This document shows, in pieces, positions 40,954 to 49,658 of a DNA stretch of 64,000 bases (within the stretch, counting starts at the first letter, position 1; the number at the start of each line of letters is the position of its first letter). The stretch spans positions 124,001 through 188,000 of the forward strand of contig NZ_CAJYVQ010000009.1 of assembly GCF_913778665.1 (NCBI RefSeq), read 5' to 3'. Position numbers and translations under genes: made by a program. A model generated the notes under the pieces. It ran no database searches. It worked only from the letters and a program-made list of their open reading frames with translations, and was not told the origin of the DNA. Source of the stretch: an uncultured Stenotrophomonas sp. (lineage in GTDB: Bacteria; Pseudomonadota; Gammaproteobacteria; Xanthomonadales; Xanthomonadaceae).

Positions 40954-41223
40954 TCAGGCGTGAGCGTCGCCGATTTGCTCAGTCAGAACCGTCAGTGATT
41001 GCTCGAAGGCCGCGGCGAAGAGATCGCTGCTGTCCAGCCTGTGTTTGGCCGCAATGCTTGGCAGAAGCCGATGCCAAGCGTTGGAGAGGTCGTTGGGTGC
41101 CGGGTGTGTCAGTACGCAGACTCGCAATGCGTACTCCATCGCTTTGAGGTAGCCGCGGTGCATCTCAAGTCCGGCCTCGCAGGTCTGGAGGCGATCAAGG
41201 ATTTCCGTGATTTCGGTCGTCAT
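40954..41223 (-). CDS. Helical cargo protein, unknown function
   Basis: 88-89 aa from the ATG at 41223. EITEILDRLQTCEAGLEMHR, YALRVCVLTHPAPNDLSNAW and LFAAAFEQSLTVLTEQIG are all helix-like. Divergent from the 41285 gene with a 61-bp gap between them that should hold both promoters. No family is recognised. Confidence 0.6.
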   Translation of the reverse strand: MTTEITEILDRLQTCEAGLEMHRGYLKAMEYALRVCVLTHPAPNDLSNAWHRLLPSIAAKHRLDSSDLFAAAFEQSLTVLTEQIGDAHA

Positions 41224-41284
41224 GGCAGTCTCGACAGGTGCGGCGGGGAAGGCGATAGTCTGCGGACCTCCAGACGAGCCCGCT

Positions 41285-41899
41285 ATGAGCATCCTCAACG
41301 TTCTGCTGACCCCTGACCACCTGGTCGTCGCGGTGGATACCTTGGCAGAGGATGCCCAAACAGGAGCGCATTCTGCCGGCGCGAAGCTGCTGCTGATCCC
41401 TCAGCACAACCTAGTGCTGGCCACTCGCGGTTCCACTCAGTTCTTCCTTCGTATCTACGAATTGGCCCTGCAGGCCAGCTTCCGCGCAGATTTCACGATG
41501 GAGCAGCTGTTCGCTGAGCTGGGCTTGGTGGTGGATCAGCTATGGCCTAACTACGAGAAGGCCGCGGCCGACGCCGGCCTGCCGCTCGAACAGCTCGGGA
41601 CCGAGCTGGTGCTGGGTGGTTGGTCGCCGAAGAACGGAAGGATGATGGCCACGGCGTATGCCAAGAGCGACAGTCAGCGCCCGACCAGGGTTCAACCGAT
41701 CGGGGGCCAGCTCGCCTCGCCAGGCGAACCGTTACAGGCGGTGACGCCGAGCATGGCTCAGGCTGATCTCATGGCCCACGCGCGTCTGCAGGCCAGCTAC
41801 CTCAATGAGCAGATGCGCCGGCAGGTCGCCGGTGGCAATCTGCTGGCTGGCTTCCTACAGAAGGCGCAGGCCGTCGTGAAGAACCTCGGGCCGATCTGA
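41285..41899 (+). CDS. Cargo protein with a proteasome/Ntn-hydrolase-like N-terminal pattern
   Basis: 204 aa from the ATG at 41285. The strand pattern LTPDHLVVAVDTLAED, KLLLIPQHNLVLATRGSTQF, then two helices, resembles proteasome-beta/HslV-like Ntn folds, but an N-terminal Thr/Ser/Cys nucleophile is not evident, so catalysis is uncertain. The stop lies 28 bp before the second 59-bp repeat. Function unknown. Confidence 0.6.
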   Translation: MSILNVLLTPDHLVVAVDTLAEDAQTGAHSAGAKLLLIPQHNLVLATRGSTQFFLRIYELALQASFRADFTMEQLFAELGLVVDQLWPNYEKAAADAGLPLEQLGTELVLGGWSPKNGRMMATAYAKSDSQRPTRVQPIGGQLASPGEPLQAVTPSMAQADLMAHARLQASYLNEQMRRQVAGGNLLAGFLQKAQAVVKNLGPI

Positions 41900-41923
41900 G
41901 GAAGATCTTGATCATGAGCAGCC

Positions 41924-41942
41924 GGGCGAATCGGCCGCACAT
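41924..41942 (-). pseudogene. Remnant yedK start (second copy)
   Basis: Within repeat copy 2 a leftward ATG opens with the residues MCGRFA, as in yedK, after which homology ends and the frame continues as unrelated sequence. It is the start of a truncated or displaced yedK. Confidence 0.7.
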
Positions 41943-41985
41943 GGCCGGAGGATAGCGCTGCCGGCCGTGGCCGGGGTGTGTAGGC
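41927..41985. repeat. 59-bp imperfect direct repeat, copy 2
   Basis: Same orientation as 40392-40450. Spacing between copies is 1,535 bp. The arrangement is compatible with insertion or exchange of the cargo block through homologous recombination. Confidence 0.85.
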
Positions 41986-42062
41986 GGAGCCGGGCATGTG
42001 CTTTGGTCCGCCTTCAACACTAGATGTTTAGCTAAACCACTGATTTTTGGTCGCCGAGGTGC

Positions 42063-42091
42063 TTGACCTTTGAGCCGAACCCCAATATCTT
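42063..42091 (+). promoter_or_regulatory. Promoter followed by an early terminator
   Basis: TTGACC (42063-42068), 17 bp, TATCTT (42086-42091). A start near 42098 would meet the hairpin terminator at 42122-42146 almost at once. Confidence 0.5.
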
Positions 42092-42121
42092 GTGTTCACG
42101 GCTTCGGAACAGCCGGTGGGC

Positions 42122-42146
42122 GGCGGGGTATCCCCGCCTTCATTTT
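42122..42146 (+). terminator. Short-leader terminator upstream of the XRE gene
   Basis: GGCGGGG-TAT-CCCCGCC followed by TTCATTTT. Lies between two promoter-like sequences, so the upstream transcript would be about 45 nt unless read through. Confidence 0.65.
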
Positions 42147-42168
42147 GGAAAGGAATTCAACCTCGAGG

Positions 42169-42220
42169 TTGACATTGTTCATGGAGTGTGTTGAAATGAT
42201 ATCGCTGGATTGTCCAGCGA
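42169..42220 (+). promoter_or_regulatory. Promoter and 19-bp palindromic operator of the XRE-ImmA pair
   Basis: A perfect -35 TTGACA (42169-42174) with a weak -10 near 42192 is followed by TCGCTGGA-TTG-TCCAGCGA (42202-42220), a perfect dyad at the expected transcription start. Probable autoregulatory site for the XRE protein. Confidence 0.6.
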
Positions 42221-42281
42221 AGTGGAAGGGTTCCCATGTACATGTTCGAGGCACGTATCGGTTCGCAGGGAGGGGAAAGCC

Positions 42282-42641
42282 ATGTTGACTGAATTCGGCA
42301 AGGCGCTCCGGAAGCTGCGGATAGATTTCAGCCTCACGCTTGGTGGGCTCGGGGAGCTGCTCGGGGTGAGTGCTGCGTACCTGTCCGCTGTGGAAACGGG
42401 CCGCAAGCCAGTCCCGTCGGCGCTTCTACCGAAGCTGCAGAGTCATCTGCGTCTCGGCGAAGCGGCCATGCGGGATTTGGAAGTCGCGGCAGCTAAGCAG
42501 ATGAATGAGGTGGTTGTGGGGCTAGGCAACCATCGGAGTGATAGAGCGAAGGAGCTTGCTGTGGCCTTTGCGCGGAGATTCGACACCATGGACGCGGAGG
42601 AGGTGGAAAAGATGTTGGCCCAATTGGAAAAGCTCAAATGA
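42282..42641 (+). CDS. XRE-family repressor partnered with ImmA/IrrE
   Basis: 119 aa from the ATG at 42282 with GGGAGGGGAAAG upstream. Helix-turn-helix in 6-62 (LTLGGLGELLGVSAAYLSAV, followed by ETGRKPVPSAL). C-terminal helices may bind the metallopeptidase encoded 14 bp downstream. In ICEBs1-type systems ImmA cleaves the ImmR repressor. Here it is a second regulator besides CI. Confidence 0.85.
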   Translation: MLTEFGKALRKLRIDFSLTLGGLGELLGVSAAYLSAVETGRKPVPSALLPKLQSHLRLGEAAMRDLEVAAAKQMNEVVVGLGNHRSDRAKELAVAFARRFDTMDAEEVEKMLAQLEKLK

Positions 42642-42655
42642 AAGGATGAACGCGC

Positions 42656-43195
42656 ATGAGTGGCTATTGCTTCCAAGTGCCGCCGTTGAGTACGGAAAAG
42701 ATCACTGCCAGGGCAGATTTTCTCCGCAAAACTCTGGCGGTTGAGACTGATCGGTTTCCCTTGATTGAAGTGGTTGAGTACTGGTTCCCAGCTCTGTGGG
42801 AAGCCTTTTCGCTTCAGGTACGCGAGAAGTCAGAGATGGGTAGCGCGCATGGCCTCACGTTCCCAGAGACTGCTGAAATCTGGTTGCGTGAGGACGTGTA
42901 CGAGGGCTTCCTCGCCGATCAGCCCCGGGATCGATTTACCGTCGCCCACGAGGTAGGACACCTGTTGTTGCACAACGGTGTCGGTTTGGCGAGGAGCATG
43001 AGGAAGCCGAGTGAACTCAAGGCCTATGAGAACTCGGAGTGGCAGGCCAACACCTTTGCGGGTGCGCTTCTGATCCCGACGGCGACTGCGCAGCGCCTGA
43101 GGAATGAATTGGAACTGGCTGACGCATGTAACGTCAGCGTGGATGCCGCGAGGGTTCGACTCGCATCTCTCCGCCAACGGGGGATGCTGAAGTAA
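42656..43195 (+). CDS. ImmA/IrrE family metallopeptidase
   Basis: 179 aa. HEVGH zinc site (H98, E99, H102) in FTVAHEVGHLLLHNG, with a downstream ENSEWQANTFAGALLIP that supplies the third ligand Glu, then a helical end. Expected to degrade or inactivate its XRE partner on a signal. It is the distal gene of the two-gene operon. Confidence 0.9.
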   Translation: MSGYCFQVPPLSTEKITARADFLRKTLAVETDRFPLIEVVEYWFPALWEAFSLQVREKSEMGSAHGLTFPETAEIWLREDVYEGFLADQPRDRFTVAHEVGHLLLHNGVGLARSMRKPSELKAYENSEWQANTFAGALLIPTATAQRLRNELELADACNVSVDAARVRLASLRQRGMLK

Positions 43196-43225
43196 AAAAA
43201 ACGCGAACCAAAGGATGGTCCGCGT
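43194..43225 (-). terminator. Leftward-reading terminator after the ImmA gene
   Basis: Stem 43201-43210 with 43216-43225 (one mismatch), loop AAGGA; on the minus strand it is followed by T8. It blocks leftward transcription from entering the ImmA operon. Confidence 0.55.
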
Positions 43226-43351
43226 GTGTGTTCGGTGGGCTTGGAGCCGCCACCAATTTCTTGCTTGACTCGACTAACCGGGGATTCTAACTACATCCGG
43301 GCCGTCTGGCAAGAATCAAATCTGGCTCCAGAAGGAGGTGTGACATGCCCG

Positions 43352-43483
43352 ATGGAAATTCATCCGGCCCCCAAGGGGTTCCGATGGGTCTACTGCCGCT
43401 ATCGCCGAGTGCGTAACTCGGAGCGCGTGCTGGACGCCCACGACTACGGCTATGAAGCCTGGCGCTTCCTGGTCCGTTGCTAA
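43352..43483 (+). CDS. Small conserved-looking phage protein (43 aa)
   Basis: MEIHPAPKGFRWVYCRYRRV, then a Tyr-rich end. AAGGAGGTG at 43335-43343 is better spaced for an ATG at 43345 in another frame (a 23-residue product), so the two frames compete. The 43-residue frame has the more protein-like composition. Confidence 0.45.
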   Translation: MEIHPAPKGFRWVYCRYRRVRNSERVLDAHDYGYEAWRFLVRC

Positions 43484-43510
43484 GGAACCTGAGTAGTTAG
43501 GACCCTGGGA

Positions 43511-43534
43511 GGGGAGGCGGTGTACCGCCTCCCC
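43511..43534. repeat. Perfect 11-bp hairpin
   Basis: GGGGAGGCGGT-GT-ACCGCCTCCCC, no T run. Possible terminator or RNA end between small genes. A 22-bp near-palindrome (43552-43573, GTTGA...TCAAC) follows upstream of the next gene. Confidence 0.55.
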
Positions 43535-43602
43535 GATAGCTGCCTGGGTCAGTTGAATTAAGCGTTAATCAACCTGTCGCAGCGCCTGCGACGGCCGGTC
43601 GT

Positions 43603-44127
43603 ATGCTTCCGGCCATGCTTCTCTCGCACGGCTACCAAGGTTTCCGCACCGCCCCGATCCCCGCTGGCTGGGTCCAGACCGGTGAGCGCTGGGCGCTCTG
43701 GTACAACGGGCGCGAGACGGCCGGCGTCGAACCCGATGGCGGCTTTGGCGTGCGCCTCTGGATGGAGGGTCAGAAGTTCTGGAAAGTGAAGGAAGTGCGC
43801 GCCGCCAACGTCCGGCAGGCGAAGCGCTATGCCGAGCGCTGGTGCGCGGCTAGGCTGTATCCAGAGCTGCCGCTGCGTGAGGCCGTTGCTCGGCTGACCG
43901 ACAGCACGACGATCCAGTTGCCCCCGCCACTGCCCGGTCTGCCGCCGACCCGCGAGCAGCAGCAACAGGCCCGGCGCCTGGCCGAGGCCGGAGCGAAGGA
44001 GGTCGAGCGGATCAAGGCGGCGCTGGAGCCGCGTAAGCCGCCGGCAGAGACCAAGCCCCGAGCAAGAGACCTCCGAAGCAAGGCACGGGTGAGTGCAGGG
44101 CTGCAACAGATGCGGCGTGGCGTCTGA
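43603..44127 (+). CDS. Phage protein near attR, unknown function
   Basis: 174 aa (alternative start at 43615). N-terminal 90 residues are a compact beta-alpha pattern (AGWVQTGERWALWYNGRETA, FWKVKEVRAANVRQAKRYAE), resembling Arm-DNA-binding-like phage domains only loosely. The rest is Pro- and charge-rich. Last gene before attR. Confidence 0.6.
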   Translation: MLPAMLLSHGYQGFRTAPIPAGWVQTGERWALWYNGRETAGVEPDGGFGVRLWMEGQKFWKVKEVRAANVRQAKRYAERWCAARLYPELPLREAVARLTDSTTIQLPPPLPGLPPTREQQQQARRLAEAGAKEVERIKAALEPRKPPAETKPRARDLRSKARVSAGLQQMRRGV

Positions 44128-44203
44128 AAGGCCTGACCGCGCTCCGAAGTGGCTGCGGATACAGCGTTTCGGGGCGCTTGCGGATCCCCGGTCGCCCGTA
44201 ATC

Positions 44204-44222
44204 TGGCACAGCATTGGCACAG
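44204..44222 (+). repeat. Spaced pair of TGGCACAG motifs, candidate integrase arm site (attR side)
   Basis: TGGCACAG (44204-44211) and TTGGCACAG (44214-44222), 38 bp left of the attR core. Same motif as 3145-3162. Confidence 0.55.
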
Positions 44223-44259
44223 ATCGCGCTTAGAGCATTGGCGGATATAGCTGGATCGC

Positions 44260-44308
44260 CCCCCTCCTAAGGGGAAGGTCGCCCGTTCGAATCGGGCCGG
44301 GGTCACCA
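44260..44308 (+). repeat. attR core: 3' part of tRNA-Arg(CCU)
   Basis: Identical to 3030-3078, including anticodon loop, T arm, acceptor strand and CCA. Upstream sequence is prophage DNA and does not supply a tRNA 5' half. Confidence 0.88.
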
Positions 44309-44386
44309 TGTTTGCGGCGCCACGTCCGCGCGCTGCCCGGGAGGCCACTCGGATAGGCTGGCGCCTCGCTCCGCGATCCGGTCGCC

Positions 44387-44851
44387 ATGGACCCCCGCCT
44401 GCAGCCCGTGCAACCCCAGGACTACGCGAGCATCGCCGCGTGGCTGGGGTCGGCCGCAGCCACGCGGCAATGGGCCGGGCCGGGCGTGCCCTATCCACTG
44501 CCACCCGATCGGTTCGAGCACGTATTGCGGCTACGCGGACGCCCGGGGTGGCTGCTGCTGGACGCAAGCGGCCAGCGCGTGGGTTTCGGTCAGGCCTGGT
44601 CCACGCAGCCGGGCACTGTCCATCTGGGTCGCCTGCTGGTTGCGCCGCAGGCGCGGGGCCGCGGTCTCGGGCGTGGGTTGGTACAGGCGCTGATCGCGCA
44701 GGCGTTCCAGGCTGATGCCGTTGAACGGCTGACCTTGCGGGTCTATCGGGACAATGCCGCCGCGGTTGCGTTGTACAGCTCCCTCGGCTTCGAGCCCGTG
44801 GAGGCTGCATCCACGCCGGCGCTGCTGTTCATGCAGCGGCCCGGGTGCTGA
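44387..44851 (+). CDS. GNAT family N-acetyltransferase
   Basis: 154 aa. The acetyl-CoA binding loop VAPQARGRGLGRGLV (Q/RxxGxG), then LRVYRDNAAAVALYSSLGFE, the usual GNAT motif B. Substrate unknown. The first chromosomal gene right of attR. Confidence 0.9.
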   Translation: MDPRLQPVQPQDYASIAAWLGSAAATRQWAGPGVPYPLPPDRFEHVLRLRGRPGWLLLDASGQRVGFGQAWSTQPGTVHLGRLLVAPQARGRGLGRGLVQALIAQAFQADAVERLTLRVYRDNAAAVALYSSLGFEPVEAASTPALLFMQRPGC

Positions 44852-44877
44852 GCATGGCCACGCAGGCCACTACGCCT

Positions 44878-45237
44878 TCAGTCCTGCTTGAGCAGTTCAA
44901 CCAGCTGGCGCAGGCGATAGGGCTTAGGCAGGAACTCCACCTGCTCCGGAAGCGGCGGCAGCTGCGAACGCGCGTAGCCGGAGGACAGGATCATGCGTGC
45001 CTGCGGCTGGTCGCGGGCGACGTGCTCGCTGAGTTCGATGCCTGACATGCCATTGGGCATGCTGATATCGCTGAACACCACGTCGAAGCGTGCGTCGCCC
45101 TTCAGCAGCGCGGCCGCTTGATGCCCATCGGCAGTGGTGGATACCTCGATGCCGAAATCGCGCAGGGCCAGGCCGATCATTTCACGTAGATCGTTCTGGT
45201 CCTCCACCATCAACACGCGGATCGGTTCATCGGTCAT
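44878..45237 (-). CDS. Single-domain response regulator
   Basis: 119 aa, receiver domain only: VLMVEDQNDLREMI, phosphoacceptor D57 (VVFSDISMP), SSGYARS and FLPKPYRL. Start overlaps the kinase gene stop by 11 bp, so kinase and regulator are one operon. With no output domain it probably acts through protein contacts. Confidence 0.92.
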   Translation of the reverse strand: MTDEPIRVLMVEDQNDLREMIGLALRDFGIEVSTTADGHQAAALLKGDARFDVVFSDISMPNGMSGIELSEHVARDQPQARMILSSGYARSQLPPLPEQVEFLPKPYRLRQLVELLKQD

Positions 45238-46420
45238 GGGCGGGGTCCTCAATTGCGGGTAGCAGCAGGCTGACCATGGTGCCGACACCGGGCGTGGTGG
45301 ACACATCGACGAAGCCGCCGCTCTGGGTGGTAAATCCGAACACCTGGCTAAGGCCCAGGCCGCTGCCCTTGCCGATGTCCTTGGTGGTGAAGAAGGGTTC
45401 GGTCGCGCGCTCGGCGATGTCGGCGGCCATGCCGTGGCCTTCGTCGCAGACACTGAGCGTGACATAGCCGCGTTGCAGGGCCGTGTCCGCATCCGGGTCG
45501 AGGCGATGCTGGAGGCTCGTGCCGATCAGGATGCGGCCGCCCTCCAGCGTGGCCTCGGCCGCATTGGCGACCAGGTTGGCCAGCGCGGTCTGCAGCTGCA
45601 TCGCGTCAGTGCTGACCCGCGGCAGCCCGGGCGCCAGCTCGGCTTCCAGCGTCACATGCGCCGGGCAGGTTCGTTGCAGGTCCGGCAGCCAGCGCTGCAG
45701 CAGAGTGTTGATGTCCACCGGTTCGCGGATCAGGGTCTGGCCGGTGCTGAATGCCAGCAACTGCCGGGTGAGCAGCGCGCCGCGGTCGGTGGCGGCCTGC
45801 GCGGCATCCAGCAGCTCGGACGTGCGCGCATCATCGCCGCTCACGCGAAGTGAAAGCAGGTCCAGCGCATTGCCGATGGTGGTCAGCAGGTTGTTGAACT
45901 CGTGCGACAGGCCGCGGCTGAGGCGGCCGACGGTCTCGAACTGCTGGGTGTTGCGCAGCGCGCGCTGGGCGTCGCGCAGCAGTCGATGTGCCTGCCACTG
46001 CTCGGTGATGTCGCGGGTGATCTTGACGAAGCCGAGGAGTTCGCCGGCTTCCATGACCGGCTCGATAACCACACTGGCGCGGAACGACGAACCGTCCCGG
46101 CGTACCCGCCAGCCTTCGCTGGCCACATGGCCATGCTGCGCCGCGAGGCGGAGCAGGCGCAGTGGTTCGCCCGCCTCACGGTCGGCAGGCAGGTAGAAAC
46201 GGCCAAAGTGCGTGCCGATCACTTCATCGGCGGAATAGCCCTTGATGCGCTCGGCGCCGGGATTCCAGCTGCAGACAATGCCTTCTGGATCAAGCAGGTA
46301 CAGTGCATGGTCGCGCACGCTGTCGATCAGCAACCGCAGTTGTCGGGAAGGATCCGTCAGCACGGACGTCGTAGAGGCAGCTGCGTCCACGTGAAAATAA
46401 GTGTTACCCCTGTGAGGCAC
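45227..46420 (-). CDS. PAS-domain sensor histidine kinase
   Basis: 397 aa, soluble. PAS domain (about 25-140: DHALYLLDPEGIVCSWNPGA, with a PAC end VKITRDITEQ), HisKA with H173 (LSHEFNNLL), and HATPase (ANLVANAAEA, CDEGHGM, GKGSGLGLS). The N-terminal 20 residues may not be translated. Partner regulator is encoded next to it. Divergent from the large hybrid kinase. Confidence 0.92.
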   Translation of the reverse strand: MPHRGNTYFHVDAAASTTSVLTDPSRQLRLLIDSVRDHALYLLDPEGIVCSWNPGAERIKGYSADEVIGTHFGRFYLPADREAGEPLRLLRLAAQHGHVASEGWRVRRDGSSFRASVVIEPVMEAGELLGFVKITRDITEQWQAHRLLRDAQRALRNTQQFETVGRLSRGLSHEFNNLLTTIGNALDLLSLRVSGDDARTSELLDAAQAATDRGALLTRQLLAFSTGQTLIREPVDINTLLQRWLPDLQRTCPAHVTLEAELAPGLPRVSTDAMQLQTALANLVANAAEATLEGGRILIGTSLQHRLDPDADTALQRGYVTLSVCDEGHGMAADIAERATEPFFTTKDIGKGSGLGLSQVFGFTTQSGGFVDVSTTPGVGTMVSLLLPAIEDPAHDR

Positions 46421-46460
46421 GTGAAGCTAGGCATTCAAGTGTGAAGGATGCGTGCACACC

Positions 46461-46472
46461 TGGCACGTGCCA
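46461..46472. promoter_or_regulatory. 12-bp perfect palindrome between divergent kinase genes
   Basis: TGGCACGTGCCA in the 121-bp divergent promoter region; a candidate operator for both transcription units. Confidence 0.4.
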
Positions 46473-46541
46473 TTTGTCCTGTGCGGCTGAATGCGACACG
46501 GAGTACCATCACCAACCCTTTGTCTTCTGGAACCGACCTGC

Positions 46542-49500
46542 ATGCGTCCTGGTGCGACTACGCGTGACCGCTGGATCTGGATGGCCTCCGGCGTGCTGCT
46601 GGCCGCGACCATCGCCTTGGAAGTCGTGGTTCCGCTTGGCTATGCCGTGTGGCTGGCCTATTTCCTGGCCGTGGGCGTCACGGTGTTCCAGCGCAGTGCA
46701 CGTGCCCCTTTCATCGTGGCTGTAGTCGCCTGCGTCCTGCTGGTCATCGGATTCAACATCGCGCCGGCCAGTTCCAATTCGGCGTTCTCTTTCGTCAACC
46801 GCAGCATCGGCGGCTGTGCGTTCCTGATGATCGCGCTGATCGTCTCGCGGGCCATCCAGGCGCGACGGGACGCGATGCGGGCATTGTGGCTGCAGGAGGC
46901 CGAGAACGCGGTGGCGATGAGCCTGCGCGGCGACCTCGGTCCCGAGCAGATCGCCGAGGCGGCAGCGACCTGCCTGGGCGCGCAGCTGGAGGCCGATGTC
47001 GGTGCCGTCTACCGGCTGGACGGAGGGCGGTTGCAGCTGACCGGGGGTATGGCCCTGCCGTCCGGCATGCCGGCGTCGCTTGCGTTGCAAGAGGGCGTGG
47101 CCGGACAGGTGGCGCGGGACGAGCGCATCCGTCACCTCCCGGGTGGCGACGACGCTGTACTTGAACTGCAGACCAGCCTGGGGCGGTTGCCGGTGCGCGA
47201 GCGCATCCTGGCGCCGATCAGCAGCGACGGCAGCGTGGTTGGCATCATCGAGCTGGGACGCGCGCGGATGGGCGGGCAGCAGGATCTGGATCGCGAGCTG
47301 CTTGAGCGCTGTGGCGAGACAATCGGCATGGCGCTGCGGGCCTCGCTGCTGCGCGCGCAGCTGGTCGTGCTGCTGGAAGAGTCGCAGCGCCAGGGCGAGG
47401 AACTGCAGGCCCAGCAGGAAGAACTGCGGGTGGCCAATGAAGAGCTGGAAGAGCAGAGCCGCAGCCTGCAGCAGTCGCAGAGCCACCTGGAAGAGCAGCA
47501 GGCCGAGCTGGAACAGAGCAACGTGCAGCTGGAAGAGCGTACCCACGAGCTGGAAGCGCAGAAGCAGGCGCTGCTGGTCGCGCAGGGCCAGCTGGTGCGC
47601 AACAGCAACGAACTGGCGGCGACCTCGCGCTACAAGTCCGAGTTCCTGGCCAACATGTCGCACGAACTGCGCACGCCGCTGAACAGTTCGCTGATCCTGG
47701 CCAAGCTGCTGGCTGACAACAAGGACGGCACGCTGACCGAGGAGCAGGTGAAGTACGCGCGTGCGATCCTGGCCTCCAACAACGACCTGCTGGCGCTGAT
47801 CAACGACATCCTCGACCTGTCACGCATCGAGGCCGGCCACGTCGAGCTGGCCGATGAAGTGGTGGTGGTGGACAGCGTCATGCAGCGGTTGCGCGAGACG
47901 TTCGAGCCGATGGCGCGGCAGAAGGGCCTGGCGCTGCACATCGAGGCCGATGCGCTGGCGCCCAGCCAACTGGTGGTCGACAGCCAGCGCCTGCAGCAGA
48001 TCCTGAAGAACCTGCTGGCCAATGCGCTGAAATTCACCGAACACGGCAAGGTCGGCCTGCAGGTGCGCGCCGGCGGCAACGGACGTATCCGTTTCGAGGT
48101 CAGTGACAGCGGCATCGGCATCGCCCGTGAGCAGCTGAAAGTCATCTTCGAGGCGTTCCGCCAAGCCGACGGCAGCACCCGCCGCCGCTACGGTGGCACC
48201 GGCCTGGGCCTGTCGATCTCGCGCGACCTGGCCGAGCGCATGGGCGGCAGCATCCAGGTCGACAGTGAACCGGGCCGCGGCAGCTGCTTCATCCTGGACC
48301 TGCCGGTGCAGGGCGCACCGGCTGCGATGGAGCCTGCCGCTGCCGCTGCTGCCGCTGCTGCCGCTGCTGACGTTGCACCGGCAGCTGCAACCTGGTCCGC
48401 GCCGGCCGCCACCGACCCGCTGCCCGAGCCGGCGCTGGTGACCACGCCCAGCGTGAGCGATGACCGCGGCCGCCGGCAACGCGCCGGCCGGCTGATCCTG
48501 GCGGTGGAGGACGACGCAACCTTCGCCGAGGCGCTGGTGGCGCTGGCCCATGAACTGGACTTCGACTGCGTGGTGGCCGGGACAGCGGAAGAAGCCCTGA
48601 CTCTGGCCAGCGAACTGCGCCCGAACGGCATCCTGCTCGACATCGGCCTGCCCGATGTGTCCGGGCTGAGCGTGCTGGAGCGGCTGAAGCGCAACCCGGA
48701 TACCCGCCACATTCCGGTGCACGTGGTGTCGGCGACCGATCGCAGCCAGGTCGCGCGCGAGCTCGGCGCGATCGGTTTTGCGATCAAGCCGACCACGCGC
48801 GAGCGGCTGGTATCGGCCATCGAGCAGCTGGAGCAGACCAGCCAGCGCGACGTGCGGCGCCTGCTGATCGTCGAGGACGACAGCGAGCTGCGCCACAACC
48901 TGGAGCTGCTGCTGGGCCGCGAGCAGTTGCAGATCGTTGCGGTCGGCACCCTGGCCGGTGCACTCGAACAGCTGAGCACCGTCACCTTCGACTGCATGGT
49001 GATGGACCTGTCGCTGCCCGACGGCAGTGGCTATGACCTGCTGGACCGCATGGCCGGCAACGACGAAGTCGGCTTCCCGCCGGTGATTGTCTATACAGGC
49101 CGCGCGCTGAGCCGCGAGGAAGAGCAGCGCCTGCGCCGCTATTCGAAGAGCATCATCATCAAGGGCGCACGGTCGCCGGAACGGCTGCTGGACGAAGTGA
49201 CCCTGTTCCTGCACAGCGTCGAGGCCAGCCTGCCGACCGACCAGCAGCGCCTGCTGCGCGAGGCTCGCCGTCGCGACACCGTGCTCGATGGCCGCACCGT
49301 GCTGTTGGCCGAGGACGACGTGCGCAACATCTTCGCGTTGTCCAGCGTGCTGGAACCGCTGGGCGTGACTCTGGAAATCGCCCGCAATGGCCAGGAAGCG
49401 GTGGATCGCCTGGCCGCGCGCGAGGTCGATCTGGTGCTGATGGACATCATGATGCCGGAGAAGGATGGCCTGACCGCGATGCGCGAGATCCGCGCGCAGC

Positions 49501-49658
49501 GCCACCTGCGGGACCTGCCGATCATCGCGTTGACGGCCAAGGCTATGCCGGACGACCGCGAGCGCTGCCTGCAGGCCGGTGCCAATGACTACATCGCCAA
49601 GCCGATCGATGTCGACAAGCTGGTGTCGCTGTGCCGGGTCTGGTGCTCGCGGCAATGA
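46542..49658 (+). CDS. Membrane hybrid histidine kinase with GAF, HisKA-HATPase and three receiver domains
   Basis: 1038 aa. Three to four N-terminal transmembrane helices (10-105), a GAF domain (about 120-265), a Gln/Glu coiled coil (275-360), HisKA with H374 ([12 protein letters not shown]), HATPase, an Ala-rich linker, then three receivers beginning ILAVEDD, LLIVEDD and LLAEDD. The third has the canonical [11 protein letters not shown] and AKPID. The first gene of a four-gene operon with 4-bp overlaps. Confidence 0.93.
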   Translation: MRPGATTRDRWIWMASGVLLAATIALEVVVPLGYAVWLAYFLAVGVTVFQRSARAPFIVAVVACVLLVIGFNIAPASSNSAFSFVNRSIGGCAFLMIALIVSRAIQARRDAMRALWLQEAENAVAMSLRGDLGPEQIAEAAATCLGAQLEADVGAVYRLDGGRLQLTGGMALPSGMPASLALQEGVAGQVARDERIRHLPGGDDAVLELQTSLGRLPVRERILAPISSDGSVVGIIELGRARMGGQQDLDRELLERCGETIGMALRASLLRAQLVVLLEESQRQGEELQAQQEELRVANEELEEQSRSLQQSQSHLEEQQAELEQSNVQLEERTHELEAQKQALLVAQGQLVRNSNELAATSRYKSEFLANMSHELRTPLNSSLILAKLLADNKDGTLTEEQVKYARAILASNNDLLALINDILDLSRIEAGHVELADEVVVVDSVMQRLRETFEPMARQKGLALHIEADALAPSQLVVDSQRLQQILKNLLANALKFTEHGKVGLQVRAGGNGRIRFEVSDSGIGIAREQLKVIFEAFRQADGSTRRRYGGTGLGLSISRDLAERMGGSIQVDSEPGRGSCFILDLPVQGAPAAMEPAAAAAAAAAAADVAPAAATWSAPAATDPLPEPALVTTPSVSDDRGRRQRAGRLILAVEDDATFAEALVALAHELDFDCVVAGTAEEALTLASELRPNGILLDIGLPDVSGLSVLERLKRNPDTRHIPVHVVSATDRSQVARELGAIGFAIKPTTRERLVSAIEQLEQTSQRDVRRLLIVEDDSELRHNLELLLGREQLQIVAVGTLAGALEQLSTVTFDCMVMDLSLPDGSGYDLLDRMAGNDEVGFPPVIVYTGRALSREEEQRLRRYSKSIIIKGARSPERLLDEVTLFLHSVEASLPTDQQRLLREARRRDTVLDGRTVLLAEDDVRNIFALSSVLEPLGVTLEIARNGQEAVDRLAAREVDLVLMDIMMPEKDGLTAMREIRAQRHLRDLPIIALTAKAMPDDRERCLQAGANDYIAKPIDVDKLVSLCRVWCSRQ

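Larger units (their letters stand above)
3030..44308. mobile_element. Complete temperate siphovirus-type prophage (HK97-like head, about 41.2 kb)
   Basis: It is bounded by 49-bp direct repeats from a tRNA 3' end, with an integrase next to the left copy. It contains immunity, replication, antitermination, lysis, packaging, head, tail-tube, tape-measure and fibre genes, all with intact frames. No transposon or frameshift disables a core gene, so it may be inducible. Cargo genes sit at both ends and at three internal positions. Confidence 0.95.
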
